64,000 bases of DNA from positions 6,666,650-6,730,649 of the forward strand of contig RPFO01000065.1 in the NCBI GenBank assembly GCA_009746045.1. Direction: 5' to 3'. The stretch comes from Mesostigma viride. Taxonomy: Eukaryota; Streptophyta; Mesostigmatophyceae; Mesostigmatales; Mesostigmataceae. The notes below the pieces were generated by a model, which saw nothing but the letters and a program-made list of their open reading frames with translations, was not told the DNA's origin and searched no databases. The translations under genes were made by a program, and so were the position numbers. Positions within the stretch are counted from its first letter, which is position 1; every line of letters begins with the position of its first letter. Positions 1-12,860 of the stretch are shown here, piece by piece.

Positions 1-303
1 TCCCATGCCCCATCTGACAACCCTTCCCTTCCCGGGCTGGTCAGCCCCTTCCAGCCACTCCCAGAGAATGGTGATGCAACCGATTGACACCAGCTGCGCC
101 CCCACGAAGTGGCAAGTGGGTACCACACCATCCAGCCATCCCAGCGATTGCTGCCCTAAAAAATCGCGACACAGCTTTGTAACCGTGCAGCAACTGTGTC
201 GACAGTTGCTGCGCTTAAAAATCACGACACAGCTTTGCAGCCGTGCAGCAACTGGGTCGTCATCAACTCATCATCCTCTCAGGCACTAGAAATAATATCC
301 TGT
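1..303. repeat. 3' flank of the dikinase gene with a 58-bp direct repeat
   Basis: No coding sequence. Two near-identical copies of about 52 bp lie at 150-201 and 208-259; both contain ATCRCGACACAGCTTTG followed by GTGCAGCAACTG. They lie just beyond the dikinase stop codon, so they would fall in its 3' UTR or immediate downstream DNA. No clear polyadenylation signal was seen. Confidence 0.7.
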
Positions 304-937
304 TCACAGCCCAACCTGTGGCCGTGCCTGCACGACCGTGATCGTCCCGTCGCGCGAGTATACGCCCTCGATATCCTGCGGTGCGCCCCCGTACGCCGCC
401 TCCACGATGACCCCCACCTCGCCCACCGCCCGCAGGAGCGCGTTGCGGAAGCCGGCGTTACGGAGGAGCGGGTCACCGCGCGAATCCAGCGTCTCCTCCG
501 CCGCGGGGTCCATGAGCACCGAATCGTACAGCCCGGCGCCAGCATAACCATCCAGGTCCTCCGCGTTCGAGTCGGACCGGAAGATGAGTGTCCCGCCTGT
601 GCGAGAGAACAACCCGACGCTCTTCGACGGGAACGACAGCGTGGCCGCTTGCTTGATGCCCACCAGACTGGCGAGGTCACCCCCGTCCTCGGCCGCCCGG
701 GCACGCTGCTCACTGCTGCCTTCCTTGTCGCAGGTGAACGCGAGTGCCCTGCCAGGGTAGTTGCCCACGAGTGTCTCCCCGAGCCCGCGCACGAGCTCCC
801 CGTAGACCTGCCCCGCGTTCCCGGTCGTCGGGTTGGTCGTGTGGAGCACGAACGCGTACTCGGCGGGCACCACGCGCTGCACGAGCACGGCCATCGTCAC
901 GCTCTCGGCCGGCACGCCCAGTCGGTGGCCGCTCAGC
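304..937 (-). CDS. GWD1: GWD exon 10: C-terminal ATP-binding domain and stop
   Basis: The exon begins after an acceptor (CGCGCAG) at 938-939 and completes an Arg codon split over the junction. It encodes [52 protein letters not shown] and the terminal [10 protein letters not shown], then TGA at 306-304. These are the hallmark segments of the PPDK-like nucleotide-binding domain; [20 protein letters not shown] is nearly invariant in GWD proteins. A long G/C run in the upstream intron abuts the acceptor. Confidence 0.95.
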
Positions 938-3900
938 CTGCGCGCGGTGAGCGGGGGGGGGAGAGGTGAGGAGGAAGCAAGGGTACACAAACAGGGGGGG
1001 AGGCGAGGAGCAGGATGGGTACACAGACAGAGAGGGGACCGGGGCGGGGGGGCGGAGGGGAGGAAGCACGAGGGGGCAGATGTGTGTGTGTAGGGGGGGG
1101 CACGCGGTTAGTTGAAGGATGCCTGCAAGGGGGATAAGGATGTGAGAAGGAAGGGTTGTGAAGGGATGTGCGAATGGCGGGTGAGGGGATGTGCCCACGC
1201 AGGGGGGTGGGGGATGCTTAAATAACGCGGGGGGGGGGGGGGGGGGGGACGCGAAGAGCTCTGAGGGGGAAGAGACGAGCATGTTGGAAGGGGGGAAGCC
1301 GCGTGGGGAGGCACTCCATGCAGAAGACCATTTATTGCATGACGCGGCCAAACGCATGCAACCTGATGGGGAGAAGGGTAGAGCAGTCCTCCGTGCTTTG
1401 GGGTACCGAAACGAACATGTCTCTCTTTGACTAGTGGTTGGAATCCGTGTGAAGGATTAGGATGGAGCGGCCTCCACCATGCGCCTTCCATATACTGATG
1501 ACAGTGGCAGGTCCAAGGGGAGCGACGGGGCAGCCTACCCACCTGGCCATACCGGCTGGATGTCCCATACATCCCATACATACTGGCTACTGCGACCTCA
1601 GCCGTAACGTCCTGCGTGACATCCACACCTCAGTGACACCCAACCTCAGTGACATCCGCACCAGAGGCCTCAGCAGCCATGGGTTACTAGGCACGCAAAC
1701 TGATGGAATGCAAAGCACATGTAATCAGGCGCGTGAGTGCGCGAGCCGTGGGCCCCGCTACTAACCCAATCGAATCGTAGATCTACTATAGAAGTATCCT
1801 GCAGAGCTGATAAGGACAGCCGCGAGCGCACACTTGTCATCCATGCGTGGAAGAGAGCAACCTACGGCGCGCATCCCTGCATCCTAGCTGCACAGCCGCT
1901 TAGTCGTGCAAAAAATAATCGCCCCAATAAGAAACCCCAATACCTCTTCAGCCCATGGGCCCCTGCATCCAAGTACTAATTGATCCATACCATTGAATCC
2001 ATATCATCGGATCAACGCCTTGACTTCAACCCAGATGGTCACTGTACATACCGCGCGCGGTCGTTGTACTTGGACGCCCACACGGCGCAAATCGCGGCCC
2101 ACGCCTTGGCCCACTGCGCGTCATCCCTCAGGTCACAGTCGAGCGCCTCCCCCGCGACCCCCTCCTTCTCCAACGCGCGCGTGAGCTCCTCCCTCAGCCG
2201 TGCTGGCGCACGCAGATCGCCCCGGATGAGCCCCCGGATCTCTGCAAGAACCGCCGTGTCCACAATAAGACCGTCGGATCCCGTCGCTGTTGACGATGCC
2301 TGTGAAGAAGATGGTGAAGATTCCGAGGTGTTTCCTTCTGCTGGCCGACGCAGAATGCGAGGCTCCAGCGCGGCCAGCTTGCGTGACAGCTCACGGTTTA
2401 TCGGGTCGGACAGCACAGCCTCAAACGTGCCAAAGGGAAGGGCCACGGACGCGGGGACTTGGATCCAGGCGGGCAGCCGGCGCCGCAGCGCCGCCAGCTG
2501 GCTAGACTTGGAGCCCACGAGGCCGGGGGCCATGTCTTGCATGGGGAGCACGTAGCGACCACACCAGCTGGGTCCCTGTCGGGCGAAGCAGTAGTAAACA
2601 GTGAGAAAACATGGTTAGATCGCGACACATGGATAAGATATGGATAAGATGCCAAGTCCAGGGGTCATGGGGTAGCGTGAATGCTCCAGAGAGTGCCCGT
2701 GGTCGGCGCATTGTCCTGGAGATGTGGCACAAATGTGATGTGGAATCGCGTGGAGGGTGGCCATGCTGGACTCCCCACAGTTCACAAAGCAAGACTCTGA
2801 TGTGTGCACTCTGCTTCTCCTCGGGTGGTGTCACGAATGCTAAGCGTGAAGGACAAGGGACAAGGGCAACTAGTATACACACGGTCTATCGGCACATCTT
2901 CATCTCTACACGCACGGTCTATCGGCATATCTTCATCTCTACTAGTACATTGGCACTACCATCTTTATCACTACTATCTTTATCACTGCTATCTTCATCG
3001 CTACTATCTTTATCACTATATCTTCATCGCTACTATCCTCATCGCTACTATCTTTATCACTTCTATCTTTATCACTTCTATCTTCATCTCTACTATCTTC
3101 GTCGCTACTAGTACATGGGCACTATCTTAATCACTACTATCTTCATCACTACTATCTTCATCACTACTATCTTTATCACTACTATCTTTATCACTACTAT
3201 GTTCATCGTTACTATCTTTATCACTACCGTAGTGGTCAAAATCACTTTGCAAATAATTACTTTGCGACCCCAAAACTAGGTGAAATTTATAGTTTGCGAC
3301 CCAAAACGAAGGCAAAGTTTAAGGTTTGCGAGCCGATCGACTTGTTTGTGGTCAGTGGCTTGGGTCTCACCGACTTCATATCCCTTGGCCCCCTTTCTAT
3401 TATTGAACCCAACTACCCAACTGACGAACTTGATTGATCCATTGGGTAGCACTGATTAAAATAGCTAGGCTTGGGGCTGTGCGGCGCGGCGCAGGCGCGG
3501 CGCGGTAACATTTGAGCTTTGCGACCCAAAATGAAGCCCATTAAATAGCAGTTTGCGAGGTCGATTCGCAAACAATTAGACGCAAAGTGATTTTGACCAC
3601 AACGGTACTATCTTTATCACTACTATCTTCATCTCTACTATCTTCATCACTACTATCTTCATCGCTACTATCTTCATCGCTACTATCTTCATCTCTACTA
3701 GTACATTGGCACTATCTTTATCACTACTATCTTCATCTCTACTAGTACATACCCCCACCCCACACGCCACCACACAATGCACTTCAGGAAACGATATGCA
3801 CCACCGCTAGAAATAATCACAGCCAGACAAGCATTCCATCTTGCTGCTGTTGCTGCTGCTGCTGCTGCCGCTCCATTCCAACATACCTTGCTGGTGTTGA

Positions 3901-6900
3901 TGCTGACGGTGCTACCGCCACCGATCGCCTGCAGCAACAACCCAGGCAGCTGCAGCGGGATCGGAAGCGGTACCCCCAAGAACGACGATGCCTCTTGAGG
4001 CCGGTCCCTCACCGCCCTCACGCCCCTTGCCAGCGCCGCACGCGCATCACTTCCACCCGTCCCCGCAGCGTGATTCCCCTGCCCCTCGGCCGCCGCGTCC
4101 CAGAACTCGATACCCTGGCTGGGCGTGACCTTGACCGCGATCCGCTCCAGCCCCTGGATCGCGGCCAGCAGCTTGTGGTCGAAACAGGAGGCGAAGACGA
4201 CGCCCTCGTTGCGCGCGCGCACGGCCGAGTGGGAGAGGATGTCGGGGGCGTCGGGCGTCACGATCGCAACCACCCCCGCGGGGATGTCTTCGTCGCCATG
4301 GACGGTCCCGCACACGAGCACGACGGGCTCCGGGTAGGACTTGGACTGGACGTCTTCGAGACCTGCGATGACTTCCACGCGGCCACGCACGACCTGGGAC
4401 GACGCAAGGAGTGGCGGGGCAAAGGAAGTAAGCGCTTGTGTGCCGTGCACAAAAAGTGGTGGGGCTAAGTCAGTGTGACGTGCGCGAGAAGTGGCGGAGG
4501 GACAGGCAAGGATGCTGGAGTAAAAGAGAGCAGGCGATCCATAGAACAAGACAAATGAAGCCACATGGGAAATATGCGAGGGAGAAAGTGCGCAGAGAAG
4601 GGGAAGGAGCCTGCCGGCGGGGAAGGAGGAGCGTGCCGGGGAGAGAGAAGCTGGTGGAAGGGGGAAAAGGTGTGCCCTAGGGTTCCAGAAGACGCTTTGT
4701 AATAGCTTTATGAAGGGCATTCAATAGCTCTGTAAGACTTCTTAGATCCTTTGTGAGAAGGCTGACCACAGGAATTATTTATTAATGATCACGTGGACTG
4801 CGTCACGTGGGTACCCATGAAGTAACCTTCAACCCTTGTACATGCACAATGAGGGGGAGGGAGGGATGACCACAGGAATGCCCGAGATTATGTGCCGATC
4901 TGGAAGCAGGGGGCAAAGGTTGACAAAGCTTTGAGAGGTGAAGGGAGAGAAATTGACGAGTAGGTTCTAGGGGGTACGCCCAAGATCAATTGTCAGGGCA
5001 AGAGGAAGGCTTGATACGAAACACAAGCTCGTCGCGCCCCATGAGGGATTTTCAACCCCCGCACCCGTTAACCCTCTACAAACATACTGCCCAGCACCCC
5101 GCACACACCCCAGGCAGAACTCTGTAACATATCCCACCTGAAAACCCTGGCGCAGTTGTCATCCACAAAAGTGTTGTCCAGTCCTCACCCATGATGGCTT
5201 TGCAAAGGGGTCCGGCTTGCGGTTGCGCGGCATGAAAGTGCCCCAGCCATCTTGGCCTTGGAAACATGGACCTCGGCCTAACAACAACGCAGCCATGCAG
5301 CCCGTCCGCACGCTGACTCCACCACTACCCTTTCCATGAGTCCCACTTGACCACCGCCAGAGTCGCAAAAGTCTTGGTAATGCGTCCCCATCCTACCAGT
5401 CCTCCCTCGACAAATCAGTACGTTGACTGCCATATCCATGGATGTCCATTTGACCCAGCAGCCCTCCTTCAACTCCCCCCCGGCTCCACAATCCTACCAG
5501 TCCTTTTCAAACTAATCAAACTTATGCCATAGTTCTCTCAACTTTTTTTCAAGAAGCACACTTTCGTCTCTTTGACCAACTACCCGCCGGCACACACCGT
5601 TGGCTCGCCCCCTGCGCCCCTCCGCCCCGCGCTGATGATCTCCCACGCGCCTACGCCCGCCATCGCCCTCAGCGCCGGCTCCGCCCGCCGAAGGACGAGC
5701 GAGACCGCGAATGCGGGCCCCGCGCGGACCATCTCCTCCGAGAACAACGCCCTCGCCCAATCGGCGACGCCCATCGCACGGCCCAGGTAGTCGGCGATCG
5801 GCTGCAGGCGCTCGCTGGTCTCGTCGGAGAGGCGGGAGAGGGAGCGGCGGATGCGGTCGAAGGAGGCCATCGCGCGGCGGGCGCCCTCGACACCGGCGGC
5901 GGCGACGTCACCCGCGTGGACCGCGGGGGGGCAGGTCTGCCAGTCGGCCAGGCAGGCGGCCAGCTCGGCGTCGCCTGGTTTTGTTTAGTATCAAAGAGAC
6001 AACCAGGATGTTGGGTGGTTGCGTGGTGGGTGGGTTGCGTGGTGGGTGGGTTGCGTGGTGGGTGGGTTGCGTGGTGGGTGGGTTGCGTGGTGGGTGGGTT
6101 GCGCAGTGGGTGGGTTGCGCAGTGGGTGGGTTGCGCAGTGGGTGGGTTGCGCAGTGGGTGGGTTGCGCAGTGGGTGGGTTGCGCAGTGGGTGGGTTTTAT
6201 GCGTATTATTTCATGTTGTTGTGTGTGTTGTGTGTGTTGAGTGTGTGGAGTGTGTTGTGTGTATGGAGTGCATGTAGTGTGTGGAGTGTGGAGGTCGGGG
6301 AAGATTGCGGGGGAGGATAGGTCAGGGTCAGGTGTGGATAGTAGACGTCGTGAGGAGCTGAGTGTGGGAGGGGAGTGGTGTTGCTTAGTGGGGGTGGGGT
6401 GGGCTGGGTGGGCTGGGGGCCAAGGGGGGGCGGTAGTGGCAGGGGGCAGCATGGAATAGGAAACATGGACGAGAGAGAGAGAGGCCATCGTAAGAACCTT
6501 CTCCTTGCAAAGAACCATGATTCCACACAACGAATATAGATGAGCATGGCAGGAAAATAGCTCGGGCGTAAGAGAAGTGACATTGGTCATGTTGGAAACC
6601 TCCAAATAGCTTTGCAAGACATTGAAAGTTGAAAATGACCGAGGAGCTGAAACCGGTCACATGGGCGACTGACCCACACTGCAGAGCTGGCATTCCCATT
6701 GCCGATCTATGATGAGTGTGATACCATGGCCCATCTGTGATCCCACTGCCTTACCAACACGACAGATGAAGCTCTTCGTTTGTCATGCACTGCCGTGCAC
6801 CGTGGGACCCACCCAAGGCTGGACATAGTGATACAAAGGAGGAACCAGCGTCTCAGTTACTAGTATTCAGACACCAAAATAATCAGAGAGTCGCAAGACC

Positions 6901-9900
6901 GGCCCACAAAGCCGGAACAGGCGCCGTTCGGCGTTCTTTGACACGGGACGCATGATGTGTTTCAAGTAGGATTTTTCCAACAAAAAAACAGAGCCTGTGT
7001 GCAGCCACCCACCTGTGGTGAGGCAGAGGCTCTCCAGTGCGGGGGCCAGCATCCACATCGCAGACTGCGTGTTGCCACCACCATGCGCACCGCTGCCCGC
7101 GTCAGCCTCCACCGCAAAGCGCACCTCGCGCTCCAGCAGGGCGTCCAAATATAGGAACTGCTTCAGCTGCCACAGGTTGCCGTACCCTGCGGACGCCAGC
7201 ACGTGGTGGATCTCCGCACGCATCTCCACCGCGACCTGTGGAGGGGAGGGGGGGGGGGGGGGAGAATTTTCATTTTCTTGCTTTAGTGAGAGTGTTCCAT
7301 GTAGGGAGGGAGCATGGGTGTGTGGGAAGGAGAAAGGGTATGGGGGAGGTAAGCACCCCCCCCCCCCCCCCCCCCCCCCCCCTCCCCCCCCCCCCCCCCC
7401 CTCCCCCCCCCCTCCCCCCCGACCCACGCAAACAAACAGACCCACGCACCCACGCACCCACAGACACACGCAAACACGCACACACAGCCGCAGATCCTCA
7501 GATCCCTCCATCCCCCCATCCCCCATCCCTCCATCCCCCCATCCCCCCATCCCTCCATCCCCCCATCCCCCCATCCCCCATCCCCCCATCCCCCCATCCC
7601 CCCATCCCCCCATCCCCCCATCCCCCCATCCCCCCATCCCCCCATCCCCCATCCCCCATCCCCCATCCCCCATCCCCCATCCCCCATCCCCCCATCCCCC
7701 CATCCCCAATCCCCCCATCCCCCGATCCGCCCATCCCCACAAAGATCCGATGAAAGCAATGGATGGGAGGATCTGGCCAGGAGATACCAGAAGCCACCCA
7801 GCATGAGTTATGCAAACAGATAAAAGATGCCAAAAACAGACAAAATTCAAAAGACGAAAGACAAAAGACAAAAGGCCATGGGAATAGACGGTAGATGCCG
7901 TCCTTGGTGCTTGTCCAATATATTCTTCCGCCCGGCACGGGTCGCGAGGATCAACCCCAATGAGAGGGTTGCAGATGGCTCCCTGGGTCAGTGTGTGTTC
8001 TTGATACCCTTGCCCCACTGCATGCTGACTGCAGATCAAACAGCGGGCGCAACTAATACTGTATAACGCGTAGTGCCACCTGTCGTATAGCGTATAGTGG
8101 CAAACTGTAGAGTACAGTGACCCGCCCTGACCTGTGCGCGCGTTATGGGGCTCATCGTGCCGCCATCGCCCGAGAGAAGCCGCTGCATCAGATGGTGCTG
8201 CCCACCCGACAGCCACCCCTGGCAGCACTGGTACGTGAACGTCAGGTCCTCGCTCGAGTGGACAACCTTGAGCGTGTGCAAGTAGCTATACATGTCCGCC
8301 AGCAGGCCGTCGCGGCAGTTCCAGTAGACGACTGGCTCAGCGGTGATCGGCCGCTCAAAGCTCTCCAGCCGCTCGCGCGTGAGGCCCGCCTGGTTGAGCG
8401 TCCACCCTGCAGGTGGGAGTGTGGGTGTGGGTCCATTTCATGCAGGACCGCGGGTGGGTCAATGGTGGTCAGTTGGGTGGTCAGTGGTGTGGTCGGTGGG
8501 GTGCATGGTCAGAGGGGTGGTCGGAGGGGAGGGAGAAGGGAGTAATGAAACCGAAGAAAATCGGGGTTCTTTGAACGGAGTTTCTTCTATACGTGAATGC
8601 GGGAACAAGAGGCCGCTGGATGAGCGGCTTATAGGTCGCAGTGTTTACTCGTAGCTGTTTGGCTAGAGCTTTTGTGATTAGTAGATGCAATATAGTGCAT
8701 GGTTGAAAAATGAATTAAATAAAATGTGCGTTCCGCGCTTGGGTTGATTATACCCGGGCGGAACGGGGCGTGAGGTGCAGTGCCCCTGAAAAGAACAACC
8801 TACGCATTATTTAATACTAGCCGTGCAGATTCGGGATATTCTACCCCCGGTCTGTACGGTTAGCGTCTTACTAGCATCCACTAAACATAAGGGTTTAATG
8901 ACGTCAGTTAGCTAGGGATAAGGGAGGTTTTGCGACTAAAAGCCGCTCTGGCTGGTTTTGTCGGCCTCTTTCTTTGCTCGTTGTCGTTGCGGCGGCAGCC
9001 GCAGCTATGGGTGCTGCGGAGCAAAATCCCAAAAGCACTGGTTGCACTGGCCACTTGGCCAGTGGTGAGACTTCCAGTTGTTAACCGGCCAGGCGTAGTT
9101 CCTCGCCCGGTTAACTAAAAGAAAAGAAAAAGATTACCTCCGGTCCGCACCTTTTCCCCAGCTTGGGGTCTTTGGTGGGCCGGATGCCGTGACAGGTGCT
9201 CAACTGTCGCTTGGTCGGCCCAGTGCGCGAGCTGGTGCTCCGTACCTGGGGATGCTTGCACCCCGGGTTGGAGCCGGATGGCTGGCACTGGCGACCCGTG
9301 TCTCGGTCCGCGGCCTGCGGCTTTTTCTTCGGAAATTGCTGCTGGCCAGCAAACTTTGCAATTGCCTTCCGCCGAGGGGGGGTGGTTGGGGCTGGGGACG
9401 GCGATGGGAAAAGCGTCTAAGCTAGAAATTTTTTCCCCACGCATAGAAACCTCGGGGGGAATGCGGTCTTGGCTGAACGGACTCTCGTTCAGCCAGGTGC
9501 CTGGGGCTGTGGCCTCGGGCATCCGGGCTGGCGGGGCCTGGGCTAGGTCCACGTTTTTTCTCGAAGCACCCCGGGTCTATGGGGAGACGGCCATAGCGGT
9601 ACCGACTCGGGGCCCCGAGAGGGGTCATGATAGGCTGGCCGTGCGCAATCGCAGTGCAAATGCGCTGGGCCTTTTTGGGCCTGGCCATGCATCCACAGCC
9701 GCCGGGCACACGCCTCCCGATGTGGGGGGCTCCCGTTTTGCGGCAGGGCGGTCACTTGTGACAACGAGCAAGGTGGAGTGCGGCTTCAAGGGAAAGCCAG
9801 GGCGGGGGTGATTGGGCAACGTACTTCATGAAGGGCCTTGAACGGCGTGCCTCCGGGCATGTCAATTAGTGTCACATGTATGCTTCCACTTATTGTTTTA

Positions 9901-12766
9901 ATGAAGATGCTGGTTTTTGTGGGAGCTACGTGGGACATGAATCGGGGTTCTTTGAACGGAGTTTCTTCTATACGTGAATGCGGGAACAAGAGGCCGCTGG
10001 ATGAGCGGCTTATAGGTCGCAGTGTTTACTCGTAGCTGTTTGGCTAGAGCTTTTGTGATTAGTAGATGCAATATAGTGCATGGTTGAAAAATGAATTAAA
10101 TAAAATGTGCGTTCCGCGCTTGGGTTGATTATACCCGGGCGGAACGGGGCGTGAGGTGCAGTGCCCCTGAAAAGAACAACCTACGCATTATTTAATACTA
10201 GCCGTGCAGATTCGGGATATTCTACCCCCGGTCTGTACGGTTAGCGTCTTACTAGCATCCACTAAACATAAGGGTTTAATGACGTCAGTTAGCTAGGGAT
10301 AAGGGAGGTTTTGCGACTAAAAGCCGCTCTGGCTGGTTTTGTCGGCCTCTTTCTTTGCTCCCCACCCACCCACCCTTGTCTTGGTTGCCTCTAGGGCAAC
10401 GTACTTCATGAAGGGCCTTGAACGGCGTGCCTCCGGGCATGTCAATTAGTGTCACATGTATGCTTCCACTTATTGTTTTAATGAAGATGCTGGTTTTTGT
10501 GGGAGCTACGTGGGACATGAAAGAAAATTCTTGGGCCGACACAGAGACAAACGCTGGGCGAGGCACACGTTGAGCCCCCGAAGCACACAAATGCAGAAAT
10601 GGTCCATCAGCCAGCCAGTGAGGCGAGAGAGGGAGGCGAGAAAGGAGAGGAAGCGAGGGAATGGACGACGAGGGATGGGCACGCGTGGGCATGAGAGGGC
10701 AGACAGCTGGAGAGACCCCCTCACACATACAGAACCAAAACTTATAATTCCGTTGACGATTGTCTAAGTGTTCCATGGGGACAAACACATAACGCGAAGA
10801 CATTCCATGCGGGGAGAGCAACACATGTACTTGATAGATGTACGAGAAAGCACATGTACTTCACGCACAAGGGACCATCAAAGTAGCGATTACTGTGAGG
10901 GTGAGACGACCACGTACAGTAGGCGCCGATGTCACCGCGGCTCTCCAGGTACCGGATGAACGCCTGGCAGATGACAACGTCGTCCGGCGTGGTGTTGTTG
11001 TGCAGCTTCTGGTGCCACTGCTCCATCCACGTGGCCCGGTCCTCCTTGATCTCGTGACGGTGCATGATGTGAAGGATCTGGTCGCGGATGCGCTGGCCGT
11101 CCTCCATCCCCCCGCCGCGCCCCACGCACGTCATCATGACCAGCAGGGAGGCACGGTGCTGCGGCATCTCAGCATACATCTGCGCCGCCGGGAGGTGTGT
11201 GTGCATGTGTGTGTATGTGTGTGTGAGCGGGGGGGGGGGGGGAGATGTTTAGAGGAAACAAACCAAAGTTGGTACCTTCTACCAACTTTGTTGCAACCCT
11301 AAACTTGGTACAAGACAGGCGATAATCCTATGGCATTTCTGCATACACCCACGCGTTAGGAAAGGGAATCATGGTGATATAAAATAAATGGCAACTACAA
11401 TAAATAATAATAATAATAGAAAAAAATTGGCTAATAATTCAACGCCGGCGCCGTGTGTGTGTGGAAAACATTTGTCCCGGAGCTCGTCTGCGCTGACGGG
11501 AACAACAGTCAACGATGTATGGAATTAAAAGGAAAACTGGAATAATACGTGGTGTTACGGCCGCATCTACACTGCCGGGGGGGAGGGGGGGAAGGGGTGG
11601 CAAAACTAGAGTTAAACTTCGTAGGTTGAGGGGAACTTGAGTCTCACCTAGGATTGGGCCGGGTTGGCAAACACGCCGAACTGAGCCGCAAATAAAAAGC
11701 AGCACACGTATTTTTGGCCCATCAAAAACTGACGCCCAACATGCCTGTACCCGTATTTGCCAACCCGGGAGGTGGGCAAGCAGTGAGAAAAAACTTTGTA
11801 ATAAAGGTGGCTTGCACGTCACAATCCGTTGGTAATCCTACGCACGCGCGCCCCTACCTGCGTGAGGCACGTGGTGAGTCGCTCCTGGCTGTCGGCCAGC
11901 AGCCGCGGGTGCGTGTTATACTTGCGCTGCCATGTGATCTGGCGCGAGGCCGAGTACCTCAGCCAGCATAACACGGCCGCCATCGCGTACGATACCGCGT
12001 CCCCCGCGTCGGTCCCTGCAGATGCGGCGAATCGGCCCGAGCGGATGTCCTGCAGTGGTGCAAGGGAGGGCCGGGGGGGGGTGGGGGGGTGGGGGCAACG
12101 AATGAATCGTGAAAATGACCACAGCATTATATTCATGAGACAACCAGCGCAGGCAAGAAATCTGGAGAATCATATGACCATGATAGGCAGTAGCAATATC
12201 TGTACAACGCGAGTGCTCTGTCAACAAACTGATCCTCTAGAGGAACGCGGTTTCGTGAGCTAGCCGAGCAACACGCGCATCCGACAAAAATAAAGACAAA
12301 GAGAAATAAACAACAGCCTGACACCCTCGCAACAGATGCTGTGATTCTTCCCCACTCTTTCATGTCAATAATCAACTACGCGGTGGGCTGGCTGGTCGCC
12401 TGCATCGCCTAAACCAAGTTCGCAGCAGTGCTTTCTTCAGAACGCAACACACGCGTCCAATGCCAAAAGCATTGGTTCGCAGGGAGGATGACCACCACGG
12501 CGGTATGCACCAACTGTACTACCATTCGCGTGGTGACAGGTTAACATAACCGTGATGGGTTATGTACAAGGTCTAGTAATGTCGGCGATCTCATTAACAC
12601 TTTGAATAGACGCAGCGCTGGTGTCATATGGCCACACCGATTACTTGCGGCTAGAGTCACCGCTGGAAACAACAACGGGGGGAGGGAGGGGGGGGGGAGA
12701 GAGACAGAGGGAGAGAGCGAGAGGGAGAGAGAGCGAGAGGGAGAGGGAGAGGGAGAGGGAGAGGGA

Positions 12767-12860
<94 letters not shown>

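Larger units (their letters stand above)
2576..3886 (-). other. GWD intron 8 with 12-bp minisatellite and an inserted MITE
   Basis: Intron of 1311 bp with donor GTATGT at 3886 and acceptor at 2577-2576. Its first 50 bases contain a GCA/CAG triplet run (GCT on the plus strand at 3843-3870). Most of the rest is a minisatellite of ACTATCTT(T/C)ATC interrupted by a 379-bp inverted-repeat element; both are listed separately. Confidence 0.8.
8407..10917 (-). other. GWD intron 4 carrying a duplicated composite repeat
   Basis: The largest dikinase intron (2511 bp). 8560-10520 is occupied by two partial copies of a composite unit (see entries). The remaining 10521-10917 and 8407-8559 hold no recognised gene. 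Confidence 0.8.

Noticed and set aside
3887-4720. Long minus-strand ORF extending the dikinase exon both ways (340 codons)
   Set aside because: Similarity to GWD stops at the GT and AG borders; the extensions are intron sequence that happens to be open.
6867-8228. 453-codon minus-strand ORF
   Set aside because: It fuses exon 6, the GGGGATGG array of intron 5 and part of exon 5 in a frame incompatible with exon 5.
8560-10360. LTR retrotransposon with 420-bp LTRs
   Set aside because: Kept only as an alternative: ends are not TG/CA, no target duplication, primer-binding site, polypurine tract or gag-pol reading frame.
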